Positions 24,446 through 33,714 of a stretch of 64,000 bases of DNA are shown here, piece after piece; the stretch's first letter is position 1, and every line of letters starts with the position of its first letter. Source of the DNA: Roseibium aquae (GTDB lineage: Bacteria > Pseudomonadota > Alphaproteobacteria > Rhizobiales > Stappiaceae); contig NZ_VXDC01000001.1 in assembly GCF_008711285.1 (NCBI RefSeq), forward strand, positions 620,001-684,000. The letters run 5' to 3'. The notes below the pieces were generated by a model. That model had not been told where the DNA came from and did not search any database. It saw only the letters and a list, made by a program, of their open reading frames with translations. The translations under genes and the position numbers were made by a program.

Positions 24446-24715
24446 TTACGGGCAGGCCACGCGATATGGGTTGCCGTTTCGGTCATAGGCCACGCAGTTT
24501 TTCGGCGTGGTGGCCGAACCGACAATGGCGCCGCCAGCCGCACCGATCGCGGCCCCGGCGAGAGCCGGACCCACGCCGTTGCCCGCCGCAGCCCCAATGA
24601 TCGCACCGGTCGTTGCGCCAAGGCCACCACCGATCAATGCGCGATCCCGCTGACTGTCGGACTGGCAGCCGGCCAGAAGAACGGCGGTCGCCGCGACCAA
24701 AAACAGCTTTTTCAT
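24446..24715 (-). CDS. Glycine-zipper lipoprotein, copy 2
   Basis: This 89-residue lipoprotein (lipobox VLLAGC) has the same layout as its two neighbours: SDSQRDRALIGGGLG, glycine zipper, and a C-terminal NCVAYDRNGNPYRVACP. The ATG at 24715 has GAGG 8 bases upstream; a second in-frame ATG two codons earlier is less well placed. The C-terminal 17 residues are identical to those of copy 1, a sign of recent duplication. Confidence 0.87.
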   Translation of the reverse strand: MKKLFLVAATAVLLAGCQSDSQRDRALIGGGLGATTGAIIGAAAGNGVGPALAGAAIGAAGGAIVGSATTPKNCVAYDRNGNPYRVACP

Positions 24716-24753
24716 TCCCATATCCTCGTTTGACGTTGAAGGCTTATCCTCGA

Positions 24754-25023
24754 TTACGGGCAAGCGACGCGATACGGGTTCCCGTTCCGGTCGTACGCCA
24801 CGCAATTCCTTGGTGTCGTGGCCGAGCCCGCGATCGCGCCCCCGGCTCCGCCGATGGCCGCACCGGCAAGAGCACTCCCGACATCTCCTCCGGCGGCCGC
24901 GCCAATGGCCGCCCCGGTTGCCGCGCCCAAGCCACCGCCGACAAGTGCGCGATCGCGTTGGCTGTCGGACTGGCATGCTGTCAGCAGCAATCCGGAGGCT
25001 GCGATGAGAAGGATCTTTTTCAT
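24754..25023 (-). CDS. Glycine-zipper lipoprotein, copy 1
   Basis: This 89-residue lipoprotein (MKKILLIAASGLLLTACQSD) is the first in the run of three and very similar to copy 2. GGGAG lies 7 bases before the ATG. The gaps between the three genes are 38 and 76 bases, so they are likely one transcript that ends at the terminator shared with ald. Function is unknown; related glycine-zipper proteins affect envelope stability. Confidence 0.87.
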   Translation of the reverse strand: MKKILLIAASGLLLTACQSDSQRDRALVGGGLGAATGAAIGAAAGGDVGSALAGAAIGGAGGAIAGSATTPRNCVAYDRNGNPYRVACP

Positions 25024-25293
25024 GGTCGGTCTCCCTATGGTCGCTCGGTCCACGTTTTCAAGTACAGTGTTAGCATGGCTTAATCGGCAATTGTACAACG
25101 TTGATTTATCTCAACACCCGTTTGCAGAGAATCCATGCCATCCACATTTGCCCCGATCCCGTTGGCAAGGGCACTGCCCTTTCGGAACGCAATCGGGTCG
25201 CAATCGGGTGACAAAACGGGAGGGGTGCGGCGTAAATGAGGCGGATCCGCTGTCTGGCATGCCTTTGTCCGGCATCCTTGAGGTCCGGAAACC

Positions 25294-26919
25294 TCACACC
25301 GGCCGCAGCCTTGCAAGCAGGCCCCGTGTGGAGGCATCCTTTTCATCACTTCCGGGTTCTCCGCGAACCATCGGCAGCAGGGCGGTCGCCAATTCCTTGC
25401 CCAGTTCGACGCCCCACTGGTCGAAGGAGTTGATGTTCCAGATCACCCCCTCGACGAACACACGGTGTTCGTAAAGAGCAATAAGCCGGCCGAGCGCGAA
25501 GGGTGTCAATTGGTCGTGAACCAGGGTCATCGAGGGACGGTTGCCGGGGAAGACCTTGTGGGGCGCGAGGGTTTGAAGATCTGCCTCGCCCGCTCCCGCG
25601 GCCATGAGCTTTTCCCGAACCTCGCCAATGGTGCGGCCGCGCATCAAGGCCTCCGATTGCGCAAGGCAGTTGGCGACGAGCATCTGGTGATGGTGCGCCA
25701 AATCTGGCTCATGCCCTTGAACGGCGACGATGAATTCACAAGGGATCACCGTGGTTCCCTGATGGAGCAACTGGTAGAAAGCGTGCTGGCCATTCGTGCC
25801 GGGTTCGCCCCACACCAGAGGGCCGGTGTCCATGTGAACCGGCTCCCCTGCGAGGGTCACGCGTTTGCCGTTCGATTCCATGTCGAGTTGCTGGAGATAG
25901 GCGGGCAGCCGTGCCAGCCTTTGATCATAGGGCAGGATGGCGCGGGCGGAGAAACCGAGGGCGTCACGGTTCCATACGCCAATCAGACCCATCAGGACGG
26001 GCAGGTTTTCCAGCAGAGGCGCCTCCCGGAAATGCCGGTCCATTTCATGGGCTCCCTCCAGGAATTCATGAAAGGCGTCCGGGCCGATCGCGATCATCAG
26101 GGGCAGGCCAATGGCCGACCAGATGGAGTAGCGCCCGCCGACCCAGTCCCAGAAGCCGAAGACCCGGTCGTCCTGAATACCGAACTCGGTAACCTTGGCA
26201 AGGGCCGTCGACACAGCCGCGAAGTGTCCGCCGACAGCAGCGTCTCCCAGGGCAGCGGCCACCCACTTGCGTGCCGTGCCGGCGTTGGTCATCGTTTCGA
26301 CGGTCGTGAAGGTCTTTGAGGCGATGATGAAGAGCGTCGTTTCGGGATCGAGCGCTTTCAAGGTGTCCGCGATATGCGCGCCGTCCACATTGGACACATA
26401 ATGGACAGCCGGCCCGTCGTGATAGGGCGCCAGGGCCAGGGTGCACATGGCCGGCCCGAGGTCCGAGCCTCCGATTCCGATATTGACCACATCCGTGAAG
26501 CGCTTTCCCGTGGAGCCGCACAGGTCCCCGGCTCTCACCCCGTCGGCAAACTCGCCCATGGCGGCGAGCACATCGAACACCTGCGGCATCACATCCACGC
26601 CGTCGACATAGACGGGCGTTCCGGCCTGATTGCGCAGGGCGGTATGCAGGACGGGCCTGTTTTCCGTCTCGTTGATCGGCTTGCCGTCGAACATGGCCCG
26701 CCGGCGCTCCTCCAGTCCCGCGGTTTCCGCAAGCGCGGCCAGAAGGGTCATGGCCTGCGCATCCACATGGCATTTGGAATAGTCCAGCAGCAGGTCGCCG
26801 CAGGATGCGGAAAAGCGCTCGAACCGCATTTCGTCCTCGGCGAAGAGGGTCCTCAGCGTTCGCGTTTGCAAGCGCGCAGCATGGTCTTTCAGTTGCTGAA
26901 GCCGTTCAGGACCGGGCAT
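25294..26919 (-). CDS. pgi: Glucose-6-phosphate isomerase
   Basis: Pgi interconverts glucose 6-phosphate and fructose 6-phosphate. The 541-residue product has the family signatures [13 protein letters not shown] and [13 protein letters not shown] near the phosphate site, [13 protein letters not shown], and the C-terminal GVELGKELA, all at normal spacing. With the fructokinase and zwf-edd-eda genes 2-8 kb away it completes a route from fructose to the Entner-Doudoroff pathway. It is transcribed separately from those genes. Confidence 0.96.
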   Translation of the reverse strand: MPGPERLQQLKDHAARLQTRTLRTLFAEDEMRFERFSASCGDLLLDYSKCHVDAQAMTLLAALAETAGLEERRRAMFDGKPINETENRPVLHTALRNQAGTPVYVDGVDVMPQVFDVLAAMGEFADGVRAGDLCGSTGKRFTDVVNIGIGGSDLGPAMCTLALAPYHDGPAVHYVSNVDGAHIADTLKALDPETTLFIIASKTFTTVETMTNAGTARKWVAAALGDAAVGGHFAAVSTALAKVTEFGIQDDRVFGFWDWVGGRYSIWSAIGLPLMIAIGPDAFHEFLEGAHEMDRHFREAPLLENLPVLMGLIGVWNRDALGFSARAILPYDQRLARLPAYLQQLDMESNGKRVTLAGEPVHMDTGPLVWGEPGTNGQHAFYQLLHQGTTVIPCEFIVAVQGHEPDLAHHHQMLVANCLAQSEALMRGRTIGEVREKLMAAGAGEADLQTLAPHKVFPGNRPSMTLVHDQLTPFALGRLIALYEHRVFVEGVIWNINSFDQWGVELGKELATALLPMVRGEPGSDEKDASTRGLLARLRPV

Positions 26920-27109
26920 CGTTGCACTCCATTGTGAAGATCTTGATCATCATTGTCGGGAGAGGGGCGGTTTAGAGTGATGAGACCTTGGATCAGGGGC
27001 GGGATCAAGACCGGAAGGCCCCGCCCATGGCGTTTCCCCGCGGTGTCCTGGCAGCGCGCAGGATCATGAGAGTGTTGCGGGCGGTCCCGGCCAAGGCTAT
27101 CACCGGATC

Positions 27110-27700
27110 ATGACAACCTTTGCCGCTGCGGTGTTCTTCTTGTTGATCACGCCTGGACCGGGCGTCCTTTCCACCGCCGGCGTGGCGTCGGGGTTCGGAC
27201 GCGCGGCCGCCCTGAGATATGTGGCGGGCCTGTTTCTGGGGACCAATCTGGTTGCCCTTGCCGTGGTCAGCGGTCTCGCCGCCGCTGTCTTCTCCGTGCC
27301 GTATCTGCGGGAGGTCCTGTTCGCGGCTTCCGCGGTCTATCTTCTGTATCTTGCCTTGAAGATCGCGCTGTCGGGAACCCGGGTCGCGTTCATTCATCCC
27401 GAGCGTCCGCCAGGTGTGGGCGGTGGGCTGACCTTGCAGATGATCAACCCCAAGGCCTACGCGGTGAACACCGCCTTCTTCTCGGGTTTCCCATTTTTCC
27501 CGGACAGTTTCTGGATCGAGACGCTGGTCAAGTTCGCCATCGTGAATGCGATCTGGATTCCCGTGCACCTTCTGTGGTTGAGTGCCGGGATCTTGATCCG
27601 CCGGCTGAACTTGCCCGAACGGGTCCACAAAGCCATCAATATTGCAATGGCCGTATCGATGTTGCTGGTGGTCGCGCTGGCCGTCCTGGCTCAATTCTGA
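27110..27700 (+). CDS. LysE/RhtB-family amino-acid exporter
   Basis: This 196-residue inner-membrane protein has about six hydrophobic segments and the family motif LLITPGPGVL near the N-terminus. Relatives export amino acids such as homoserine, threonine or lysine. No good ribosome site precedes the ATG. The conserved second motif MINPKAYAVN lies in the fourth segment, as usual. Substrate is unknown and neighbours give no clue. Confidence 0.85.
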   Translation: MTTFAAAVFFLLITPGPGVLSTAGVASGFGRAAALRYVAGLFLGTNLVALAVVSGLAAAVFSVPYLREVLFAASAVYLLYLALKIALSGTRVAFIHPERPPGVGGGLTLQMINPKAYAVNTAFFSGFPFFPDSFWIETLVKFAIVNAIWIPVHLLWLSAGILIRRLNLPERVHKAINIAMAVSMLLVVALAVLAQF

Positions 27701-27814
27701 TGGTGCTTCTGCCCAAATCTTGAGGTCTCCATGAACCCCGCACTGCTTGCGTTTTAAGCAAAAGGCAACCAGTTGAGCGTAACTTACCTGTCCGGTAGGT
27801 CGGGAGCTTGTGGA

Positions 27815-28342
27815 ATGGATCGTCTGGAATATCTTCAGGACAACGTTGATGCGACTGAAGATGTGCTCGTGGTTGATTTTGACAAGCTGAGCTGCGTGAC
27901 CGCCGTTCTGTCGAATGTCAGCTCGTGGGGCGCCCGGCTGACGGGAAAAAAAATCGGTGACCTTCACAGGAATATCGGGATCCGTATCGGTGACTCGGAC
28001 CGTCTGGTCAAGGCCCGGGTGATGGCCGTAAAGGGACAGGATGCGTCGATCGTGTTCCCGCAGGACGAAGAAAAGGTCAGCGACAAGCGCCGGGAACGCC
28101 GGAATTCCGTCTCGATCCCGGTGACAATCACGGATCGGGAGGGGATCACGGAGATTTCCGGCTTGATCGTCGATGCAGGCGCGAACGGATGCCGTATTTC
28201 CGCCAAGGGCCTCACCGCACTGCCGGACGAGGTCATGCTCAAAATCAAGCGGTTTGAAAAGCCGGTTGTCGGTGAGTTTGCCTGGCGCAATGAAACGTCG
28301 GCCGGCGTGCGCCTTCTTTGGAATGAAGGCGAAATGCCGTAA
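27815..28342 (+). CDS. Tandem PilZ-like c-di-GMP receptor
   Basis: This 175-residue cytosolic protein appears to have two PilZ folds. In the first (about 15-75), NVSSWG matches the (D/N)xSxxG half of the c-di-GMP motif. In the second (about 85-170), RRERR gives the RxxxR half, but the matching motif is DAGANG with Ser replaced by Gly. I chose the ATG at 27815, with GGGAG 8 bases upstream, over a TTG 42 bases earlier. It could respond to the diguanylate cyclase encoded elsewhere in this window. Confidence 0.75.
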   Translation: MDRLEYLQDNVDATEDVLVVDFDKLSCVTAVLSNVSSWGARLTGKKIGDLHRNIGIRIGDSDRLVKARVMAVKGQDASIVFPQDEEKVSDKRRERRNSVSIPVTITDREGITEISGLIVDAGANGCRISAKGLTALPDEVMLKIKRFEKPVVGEFAWRNETSAGVRLLWNEGEMP

Positions 28343-28346
28343 CCTT

Positions 28347-28369
28347 GCGGCATGGGCGGACCATGCCGC
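28347..28369. terminator. Hairpin between PilZ gene and eda
   Basis: GCGGCATGG, loop GCGGA and CCATGCCGC form a perfect 9-bp stem in the 42 bases between two convergent genes. It lacks a T tract but is well placed to serve both. Confidence 0.55.
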
Positions 28370-28384
28370 GGGAGCCAATCTCAT

Positions 28385-29023
28385 CTAGCGGCCGAGCCCG
28401 GCGGCCTCCCGGGCCCGCGCTTCGATCCCGCTCCAATCCTCCGCCGCGATGGCTGCCTTGTCGGCAATCCAGGATCCACCGACGCACAGGACGTTCGGTA
28501 AGCCGAGGTAGCTGAGGGCATTTCCAAGGCCGATCCCGCCCGTTGGGCAGAACTTGGCATCCGGCAGGGGGGCCGACAGCGATTTCAGATAGGCCGCACC
28601 GCCGGCTTGTTCTGCCGGAAAGAACTTCAAACGCGTGTACCCACGTTCCAGAAGATGCATCACTTCCGATGCGGTCGCTGCCCCGGGAAGCAGTGGCACA
28701 CTATGCTGATCGGCGGCGTCCAGAAGCGTGTCCGTTGCGCCGGGCGACACGATGAACCGGGCGCCGGCCGAAACGGCCGCATCATATTGCGCGCCGTTCA
28801 AAACCGTGCCGGCTCCCACGATGGCGCCCTCGACATGCTCGTTCACGGCATCAATGGCCTCCAGGGCATGTCCCGTGCGCAGGGTGATTTCGATTGCCTT
28901 GAGGCCGCCTTGCACAAGCGCTTGCGCCATGGGCACGGCCTTTTTCGGATCCTCGATCACAAGCACCGGGATCACGGGCGCCGCCAGCATGATCCTTTCA
29001 ATCTGGGAAGTGTCCTGTGTCAT
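28385..29023 (-). CDS. eda: KDPG aldolase Eda
   Basis: Eda splits 2-keto-3-deoxy-6-phosphogluconate into pyruvate and glyceraldehyde 3-phosphate, ending the Entner-Doudoroff pathway. The 212-residue TIM barrel has the family segment IPVLVIEDPKKAVPMAQALV, IEITLRTGHALEAI, GAGTVL, and the Schiff-base lysine in RLKFFPAEQAGG. The start MTQDTSQIERI lies 19 bases after the edd stop. The frame runs 27 codons further upstream into edd, but that part is not family-like. Last gene of the operon. Confidence 0.95.
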   Translation of the reverse strand: MTQDTSQIERIMLAAPVIPVLVIEDPKKAVPMAQALVQGGLKAIEITLRTGHALEAIDAVNEHVEGAIVGAGTVLNGAQYDAAVSAGARFIVSPGATDTLLDAADQHSVPLLPGAATASEVMHLLERGYTRLKFFPAEQAGGAAYLKSLSAPLPDAKFCPTGGIGLGNALSYLGLPNVLCVGGSWIADKAAIAAEDWSGIEARAREAAGLGR

Positions 29024-29042
29024 TTTAGCGTCCTTGAAATCC

Positions 29043-30863
29043 CTATACTTTAAAAACGGAAGCGCCGGTGTCGGCGGTTCCGACGATCTGGCGAAAGGCC
29101 GCAAACAAGTCTCTGCCGACGCCGCTGTGATGGTCTGTCATGTCCTGGGTGACGGTTGGCCGCGCATCAAATTCGGCCTGCCCGACGAGAACTTCGAGCG
29201 TGCCCGCGATCGCATCGACCCGGATTATGTCCCCGTCGCGGACCTTTGCGATCGGCCCGCCGTCCGCCGCCTCCGGCGTGACATGGATCGCTGCGGGCAC
29301 CTTGCCGGACGCTCCGGACATGCGTCCATCCGTGATCAAGGCGACCTTGTATCCGCGATCCTGCAAAATGCCGAGGGCCGGTGTCAGCTTGTGCAGTTCC
29401 GGCATGCCGCAGGCTTTCGGACCCTGGAACCGGACCACGGCGGCGACATCGCCATTTAATTCCTTGTTCGAGAAGGCCTTCAGGAAGTCTTCCTGGGAGT
29501 GGAAGACCCGCGCCGGCGCTTCGATCACGTGGCGTTCTGCGGCAACTGCCGAGATCTTGATCACGGCCTTGCCGAGTGTTCCGGTCAGCATTTTCAGCCC
29601 GCCATTGGCCTGAAAGGGCCTCGAGACGGGAGCGACGACCGTTTCATCGCCAGATGTTTCGCCGACCGGTTCGCGGACCACATTGCCGTTTGGATCGAGC
29701 TTGGCTTCGACCGTGTAGCCGGAGAGGTCGGTGCCATAGACCGTCTTGACATCCTGATGCAGATAGCCCTCGGACAGCAGTTCGCGGATCAGGAACCCGA
29801 GGCCGCCCGCCGCATGGAAATGGTTCACATCCGCCTTGCCGTTCGGATAGACCCGGGCGAGCAGGGGAACAACATCGCTGAGCTCCGACATGTCGTCCCA
29901 GGTGAGCTGAATGCCGGCGGCTGCGGCCATCGCAATCAGATGCATCGTATGATTGGTGGAACCACCGGTCGCGTGCAGGCCGACCACACCGTTCACGATT
30001 GCCTTTTCGTCGATCACTTCCCCGGCCGGCGTGAATTCGTTGCCGAGGGCCGTGATCGCCAGCGCCCGTTTGGCCGCCTCACGGGTGAGCGCGTCGCGCA
30101 GCGGGGTGCCGGGATTGACAAAGGACGCCCCTGGAAGATGCAGGCCCATGAATTCCATAAGCATCTGGTTGGAGTTCGCCGTACCGTAGAAGGTGCAGGT
30201 GCCCGGCGAATGATAGGCCTTGGATTCGGATTCAAGCAGCGCGTCGCGCCCGACCTTGCCTTCGGCATAGAGTTGGCGGACCTGTGCCTTCTCGTCGTTG
30301 GAGATCCCCGTCGTCATCGGGCCTGCCGGGATGAAGACGGCCGGAAGATGACCGAAGGACAAGGCGGAGATCACCAGGCCGGGAACGATCTTGTCGCAGA
30401 TGCCGAGAAAGACGGCGGCGTCGAACATCTGATGCGACAGGCCGACGGCTGAGGCCATGGCGATGACATCGCGTGAAAACAGCGAGAGTTCCATTCCGTC
30501 CTGCCCCTGTGTGACGCCGTCGCACATGGCCGGAACACCGCCGGCAACCTGAGCGACCGCACCAACCTCCTCGGCCGCGCTGCGGATGATGTCCGGGTAG
30601 CGCTCATAGGGCTGGTGGGCTGACAGCATATCGTTATAGGCGGTGATGATCCCCAGATTGGACACCACGTCTCCCGACAAGGCCGCCTTGTCTTTCGGGG
30701 CACAGGCCGCAAATCCATGGGCCAGATTGCCGCAAGACAAGCGGCCGCGCTGCGGTCCTTGGTCCGCCGCTCTCCGGATCCGGTCCAGATAGGCCGCACG
30801 GCTGATCCGGCTGCGCTTGACGATCCGTTCCGTGACGTCTTCGATCCTTGGATGGATGGTCAT
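29043..30863 (-). CDS. edd: 6-Phosphogluconate dehydratase Edd
   Basis: Edd dehydrates 6-phosphogluconate to KDPG with a [4Fe-4S] cluster. The 606-residue protein belongs to the IlvD/Edd family. It has [20 protein letters not shown], cluster cysteines in [29 protein letters not shown] and [15 protein letters not shown], and the C-terminal [15 protein letters not shown]. It lies 120 bases after zwf and 19 before eda on the same strand, so the three form an operon. Confidence 0.96.
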   Translation of the reverse strand: MTIHPRIEDVTERIVKRSRISRAAYLDRIRRAADQGPQRGRLSCGNLAHGFAACAPKDKAALSGDVVSNLGIITAYNDMLSAHQPYERYPDIIRSAAEEVGAVAQVAGGVPAMCDGVTQGQDGMELSLFSRDVIAMASAVGLSHQMFDAAVFLGICDKIVPGLVISALSFGHLPAVFIPAGPMTTGISNDEKAQVRQLYAEGKVGRDALLESESKAYHSPGTCTFYGTANSNQMLMEFMGLHLPGASFVNPGTPLRDALTREAAKRALAITALGNEFTPAGEVIDEKAIVNGVVGLHATGGSTNHTMHLIAMAAAAGIQLTWDDMSELSDVVPLLARVYPNGKADVNHFHAAGGLGFLIRELLSEGYLHQDVKTVYGTDLSGYTVEAKLDPNGNVVREPVGETSGDETVVAPVSRPFQANGGLKMLTGTLGKAVIKISAVAAERHVIEAPARVFHSQEDFLKAFSNKELNGDVAAVVRFQGPKACGMPELHKLTPALGILQDRGYKVALITDGRMSGASGKVPAAIHVTPEAADGGPIAKVRDGDIIRVDAIAGTLEVLVGQAEFDARPTVTQDMTDHHSGVGRDLFAAFRQIVGTADTGASVFKV

Positions 30864-30983
30864 CGGTGTTGTCTCCCTCTCAGCGGCTTTGCGGCCTCAC
30901 CAAAATTCCAGTGATCGTCCGGCTCCCGCTCATGCAATCGCCACGTGTTCCGGTGTGTGACCGCGCTTCCGGCCAGGTCCGGT

Positions 30984-32456
30984 TCACAGGCCGTCTTCGG
31001 CCCATGTCCGATGGTCGCGTTCGACCAGCGCGATGGAAGCCGACGGCCCCCAGGTTCCTGCGGTGTAGGACCGCGGCTTGTCGCGCGAGGCCGCCCACGC
31101 GGCCTGGATCGGGTCGATCCAGGCCCAGGCCGCATCCACTTCGTCCCGCCGCATGAAAAGGGTCTGGTTGCCGCGGATCACGTCCATGATCAGGCGCTCA
31201 TAGGCATCCGGATTGCGCACCTTGAATGCCTCCGCAAAGCTCATGTCGAGCGGAACCTGGCGAAGGCGCATGCCGCCCGGACCGGGGTCCTTGATCATGA
31301 TCTTCATCTGAACCCCTTCATCGGGTTGCAGACGGATAATCAGCCTGTTGGCCGAGATGGACCCGGCCTCCTGGGAGAAGATCGAGTGCGGGATCGGACG
31401 GAACTGCACCACGATCTCCGACACGCGCTGGGCCAGGCGCTTGCCGGTGCGCAGATAAAACGGCACGCCGGCCCATCGCCAATTGGCGATTTCGGCTTTC
31501 AGCGCGACGAAAGTTTCGGTCGCACTGTCCGAATTGCCCAGCTCATCCAGGTAACCCGGAACGGCGCCGCCCGCCGAAGCCCCGGCCGTATATTGCCCGC
31601 GCACGGTCAGTTTTTCCGCATTGGCCTCGGTGATCGGAGCGAGTGCCTTCAAAACTTTAAGCTTTTCGTCGCGCACGCTGTCGGCATCCATCGACTCCGG
31701 CGGTTCCATCGCGACGAGACACAACAACTGCAGAATGTGGTTCTGCACCATGTCCCGCAGCGCGCCGGCCGTGTCGTAGTAGCCCGCCCGGCCGCCGACA
31801 CCGAGCGCTTCGGCCACCGTGATCTGGACATGGTCGATATGAGCGGCGTTCCACAGCGGTTCGAACAGCGCGTTCGCGAAGCGCAAGGCCATCAGGTTCT
31901 GGACGGTCTCCTTGCCGAGATAATGATCGATCCGGAAGATCTGGTGTTCGTCAAACACGCGGGCAACGGTGTCGTTGAGGACTTTCGCTGACGTGCCGTC
32001 CTTGCCGATGGGTTTTTCCAGAACAATCCGGGTTTGCGGGGTGACAAGACTGTTTGACCCCAGATGTTCGCAGATCGGCCCAAACAGGTCAGGCCCGACC
32101 GCCAGATAAAACGCCCGGATCCCGTGAGGGCGTTCCTCGAGCGCAGACTTCAGGTCGGCCAGCCCTTCGCCGGAGGCCAGGTCGATCGCGATATAATGAA
32201 TTTTCTCGAGAAAGGCGTCGAGTTTGTGCGTCTCGTGATTCTTGACATGTTCCTCGATCGCCTCGCGGGCCCAGGCCCGGTACTCAGCATCGGAGTAGCT
32301 CCGGCGGGCGCTGCAGAAAATTCGGGACCCGTCGGGAACCTGGCCGTCGTCGTACCGGTGGTACAAAGCCGGCAGCAGCTTGCGGTGCGCGAGATCGCCG
32401 GAGGCGCCGAACACCACCAGATCGAATTCGTCGACTTCAATGACCCGTGAAACCAT
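30984..32456 (-). CDS. zwf: Glucose-6-phosphate 1-dehydrogenase Zwf
   Basis: Zwf oxidises glucose 6-phosphate to 6-phosphogluconolactone with NADP or NAD. The 490-residue product has the N-terminal nucleotide site VVFGASGDLAHRKLLPALY and the active-site signature RIDHYLGKETVQNL. The AT-rich 64-base gap to the upstream fructokinase gene holds a perfect palindrome of the LacI-operator kind. A 6-phosphogluconolactonase gene, usual after zwf, is absent from the 120 bases before edd. Confidence 0.96.
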   Translation of the reverse strand: MVSRVIEVDEFDLVVFGASGDLAHRKLLPALYHRYDDGQVPDGSRIFCSARRSYSDAEYRAWAREAIEEHVKNHETHKLDAFLEKIHYIAIDLASGEGLADLKSALEERPHGIRAFYLAVGPDLFGPICEHLGSNSLVTPQTRIVLEKPIGKDGTSAKVLNDTVARVFDEHQIFRIDHYLGKETVQNLMALRFANALFEPLWNAAHIDHVQITVAEALGVGGRAGYYDTAGALRDMVQNHILQLLCLVAMEPPESMDADSVRDEKLKVLKALAPITEANAEKLTVRGQYTAGASAGGAVPGYLDELGNSDSATETFVALKAEIANWRWAGVPFYLRTGKRLAQRVSEIVVQFRPIPHSIFSQEAGSISANRLIIRLQPDEGVQMKIMIKDPGPGGMRLRQVPLDMSFAEAFKVRNPDAYERLIMDVIRGNQTLFMRRDEVDAAWAWIDPIQAAWAASRDKPRSYTAGTWGPSASIALVERDHRTWAEDGL

Positions 32457-32489
32457 GCATGCTCCGTGAGGCGTGAGTTAGAACGGTTG

Positions 32490-32505
32490 TTTAAATCGAT
32501 TTAAA
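32490..32505. promoter_or_regulatory. Palindromic operator upstream of zwf
   Basis: TTTAAATCGATTTAAA is a perfect 16-base palindrome. The central AAnCGnTT form is typical of LacI-family operators, and the position (34 bases before the zwf ATG) suits repression of zwf-edd-eda. No LacI-family gene lies in this window, so the regulator would be encoded elsewhere. Confidence 0.6.
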
Positions 32506-32520
32506 TCCACTGTCAGCAAG

Positions 32521-33468
32521 TTATTCCGCAGATGTGCCCACTGCTGCAAGATCCGACCTGCGGGGCAGGTCGGCGCCGGCCCGGGAGCAGGTGATGGCAG
32601 CTGCCCGGATCGAGGTCTCGAGAATGCCGGTCAGCGTGGCGCTGTCAACGTTGTCGAGCGCCGGGCGGGAGGTCACGCCCGCTTCGGTCAACCCCATCAG
32701 GAGCGCGGCCTGAAACGTGTCCCCGGCCCCCACGGTGTCGGCGACCTCGACGGCGTGACCGGGCAGGTCAAGATCGTATCGGGACGTGGACGCGAACGCG
32801 CCCGCCGCACCGCGGGTGACCACGACCAGCCCCGCGCCGGCCTTTATCCATCGTTTCGCGATCCGTTCCGGGTCCTGAGCCGGATGGATCGAGGCGAGGT
32901 CCTCATCGCTCACCTTGATCAGATCGGACATGTGAACCAGGTCCTCTGTGTTTTTCCGCCATCTTGCCATATCCCCGACCACGGTCGGCCGAATGTTCGG
33001 ATCGAATGAGATCAGGCACCGGGACCGCTCCCGCCGGACGAGGGTTTTGAGAGCGGTCGCGACCGGTTCGACCAAAACCGTGTAGGAACCGATATGAATG
33101 ACGCTGGTGTCCACGGTGGGGGGCGGCAGATCCGTGTCGCTCACCATCCGGTCGGCCGAAGCCTCGCCATAGAAGGTGTAGGCCGGATGACCGCCGGCGT
33201 CCTTTTGGACCAGGCTCAGCGTTGTCGTCCGGTCGGACCGGATCACGAACCGGGTGTCGACACCTTCGGCAGTGAGGCGGTCGAACAGCCGGTGCCCCAG
33301 CATGTCCGTCGAGATGCCGCCGAAAAACGCGCTGGCTTGACCGAGACGGGCAAGGCCGACCGCGACATTGAAAGGCGATCCGCCGATCTGCGCCCGGAAA
33401 TTGAGCGATGGGGCGTCGGGGTCGTCCGAAAAAAGATCAAAAAGGGCTTCGCCGCATACAAGTATCAT
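32521..33468 (-). CDS. PfkB-family sugar kinase, probably fructokinase
   Basis: This 315-residue ribokinase-family protein begins [17 protein letters not shown], with [15 protein letters not shown] for substrate binding and the C-terminal signature [16 protein letters not shown] carrying the catalytic aspartate. It probably phosphorylates fructose to fructose 6-phosphate, which Pgi converts to the Zwf substrate. Its place just upstream of zwf supports that, although other hexoses are possible. The ATG at 33468 has an in-frame GTG directly before it. Confidence 0.85.
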   Translation of the reverse strand: MILVCGEALFDLFSDDPDAPSLNFRAQIGGSPFNVAVGLARLGQASAFFGGISTDMLGHRLFDRLTAEGVDTRFVIRSDRTTTLSLVQKDAGGHPAYTFYGEASADRMVSDTDLPPPTVDTSVIHIGSYTVLVEPVATALKTLVRRERSRCLISFDPNIRPTVVGDMARWRKNTEDLVHMSDLIKVSDEDLASIHPAQDPERIAKRWIKAGAGLVVVTRGAAGAFASTSRYDLDLPGHAVEVADTVGAGDTFQAALLMGLTEAGVTSRPALDNVDSATLTGILETSIRAAAITCSRAGADLPRRSDLAAVGTSAE

Positions 33469-33714
33469 CACCCGATCCTGTTCTGGACAATCAAGGGCTG
33501 TCGTTTCAGGCCCCTGTTATCGTGTCAAGCCGTCAAAACCGAAACGCGTCTTTCGCGCATGCGCGGCGCGGCCCAAGGACAACGTTTCTATCCGATCGCG
33601 GCTAGCAGGGACGGCGGCACTGGCCGTTCACGGGGCGGCTGGTTAAACTCACAGTCCCGCCGGCCCGGTCCGGCTTCATCTTTCTCGCCCCTGTTCATGA
33701 CAAGGCCATTGCCC

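Noticed and set aside
27005..28384. Minus-strand open frame over the LysE and PilZ genes
   Set aside because: It spans two genes and the gap between them and lacks any domain; the plus-strand products have clear family motifs.
33094..33714. N-terminal extension of adenine deaminase
   Set aside because: The open frame continues upstream over the antisense of the sugar kinase gene, but family homology begins just after the ATG at 33715, which has a ribosome site.
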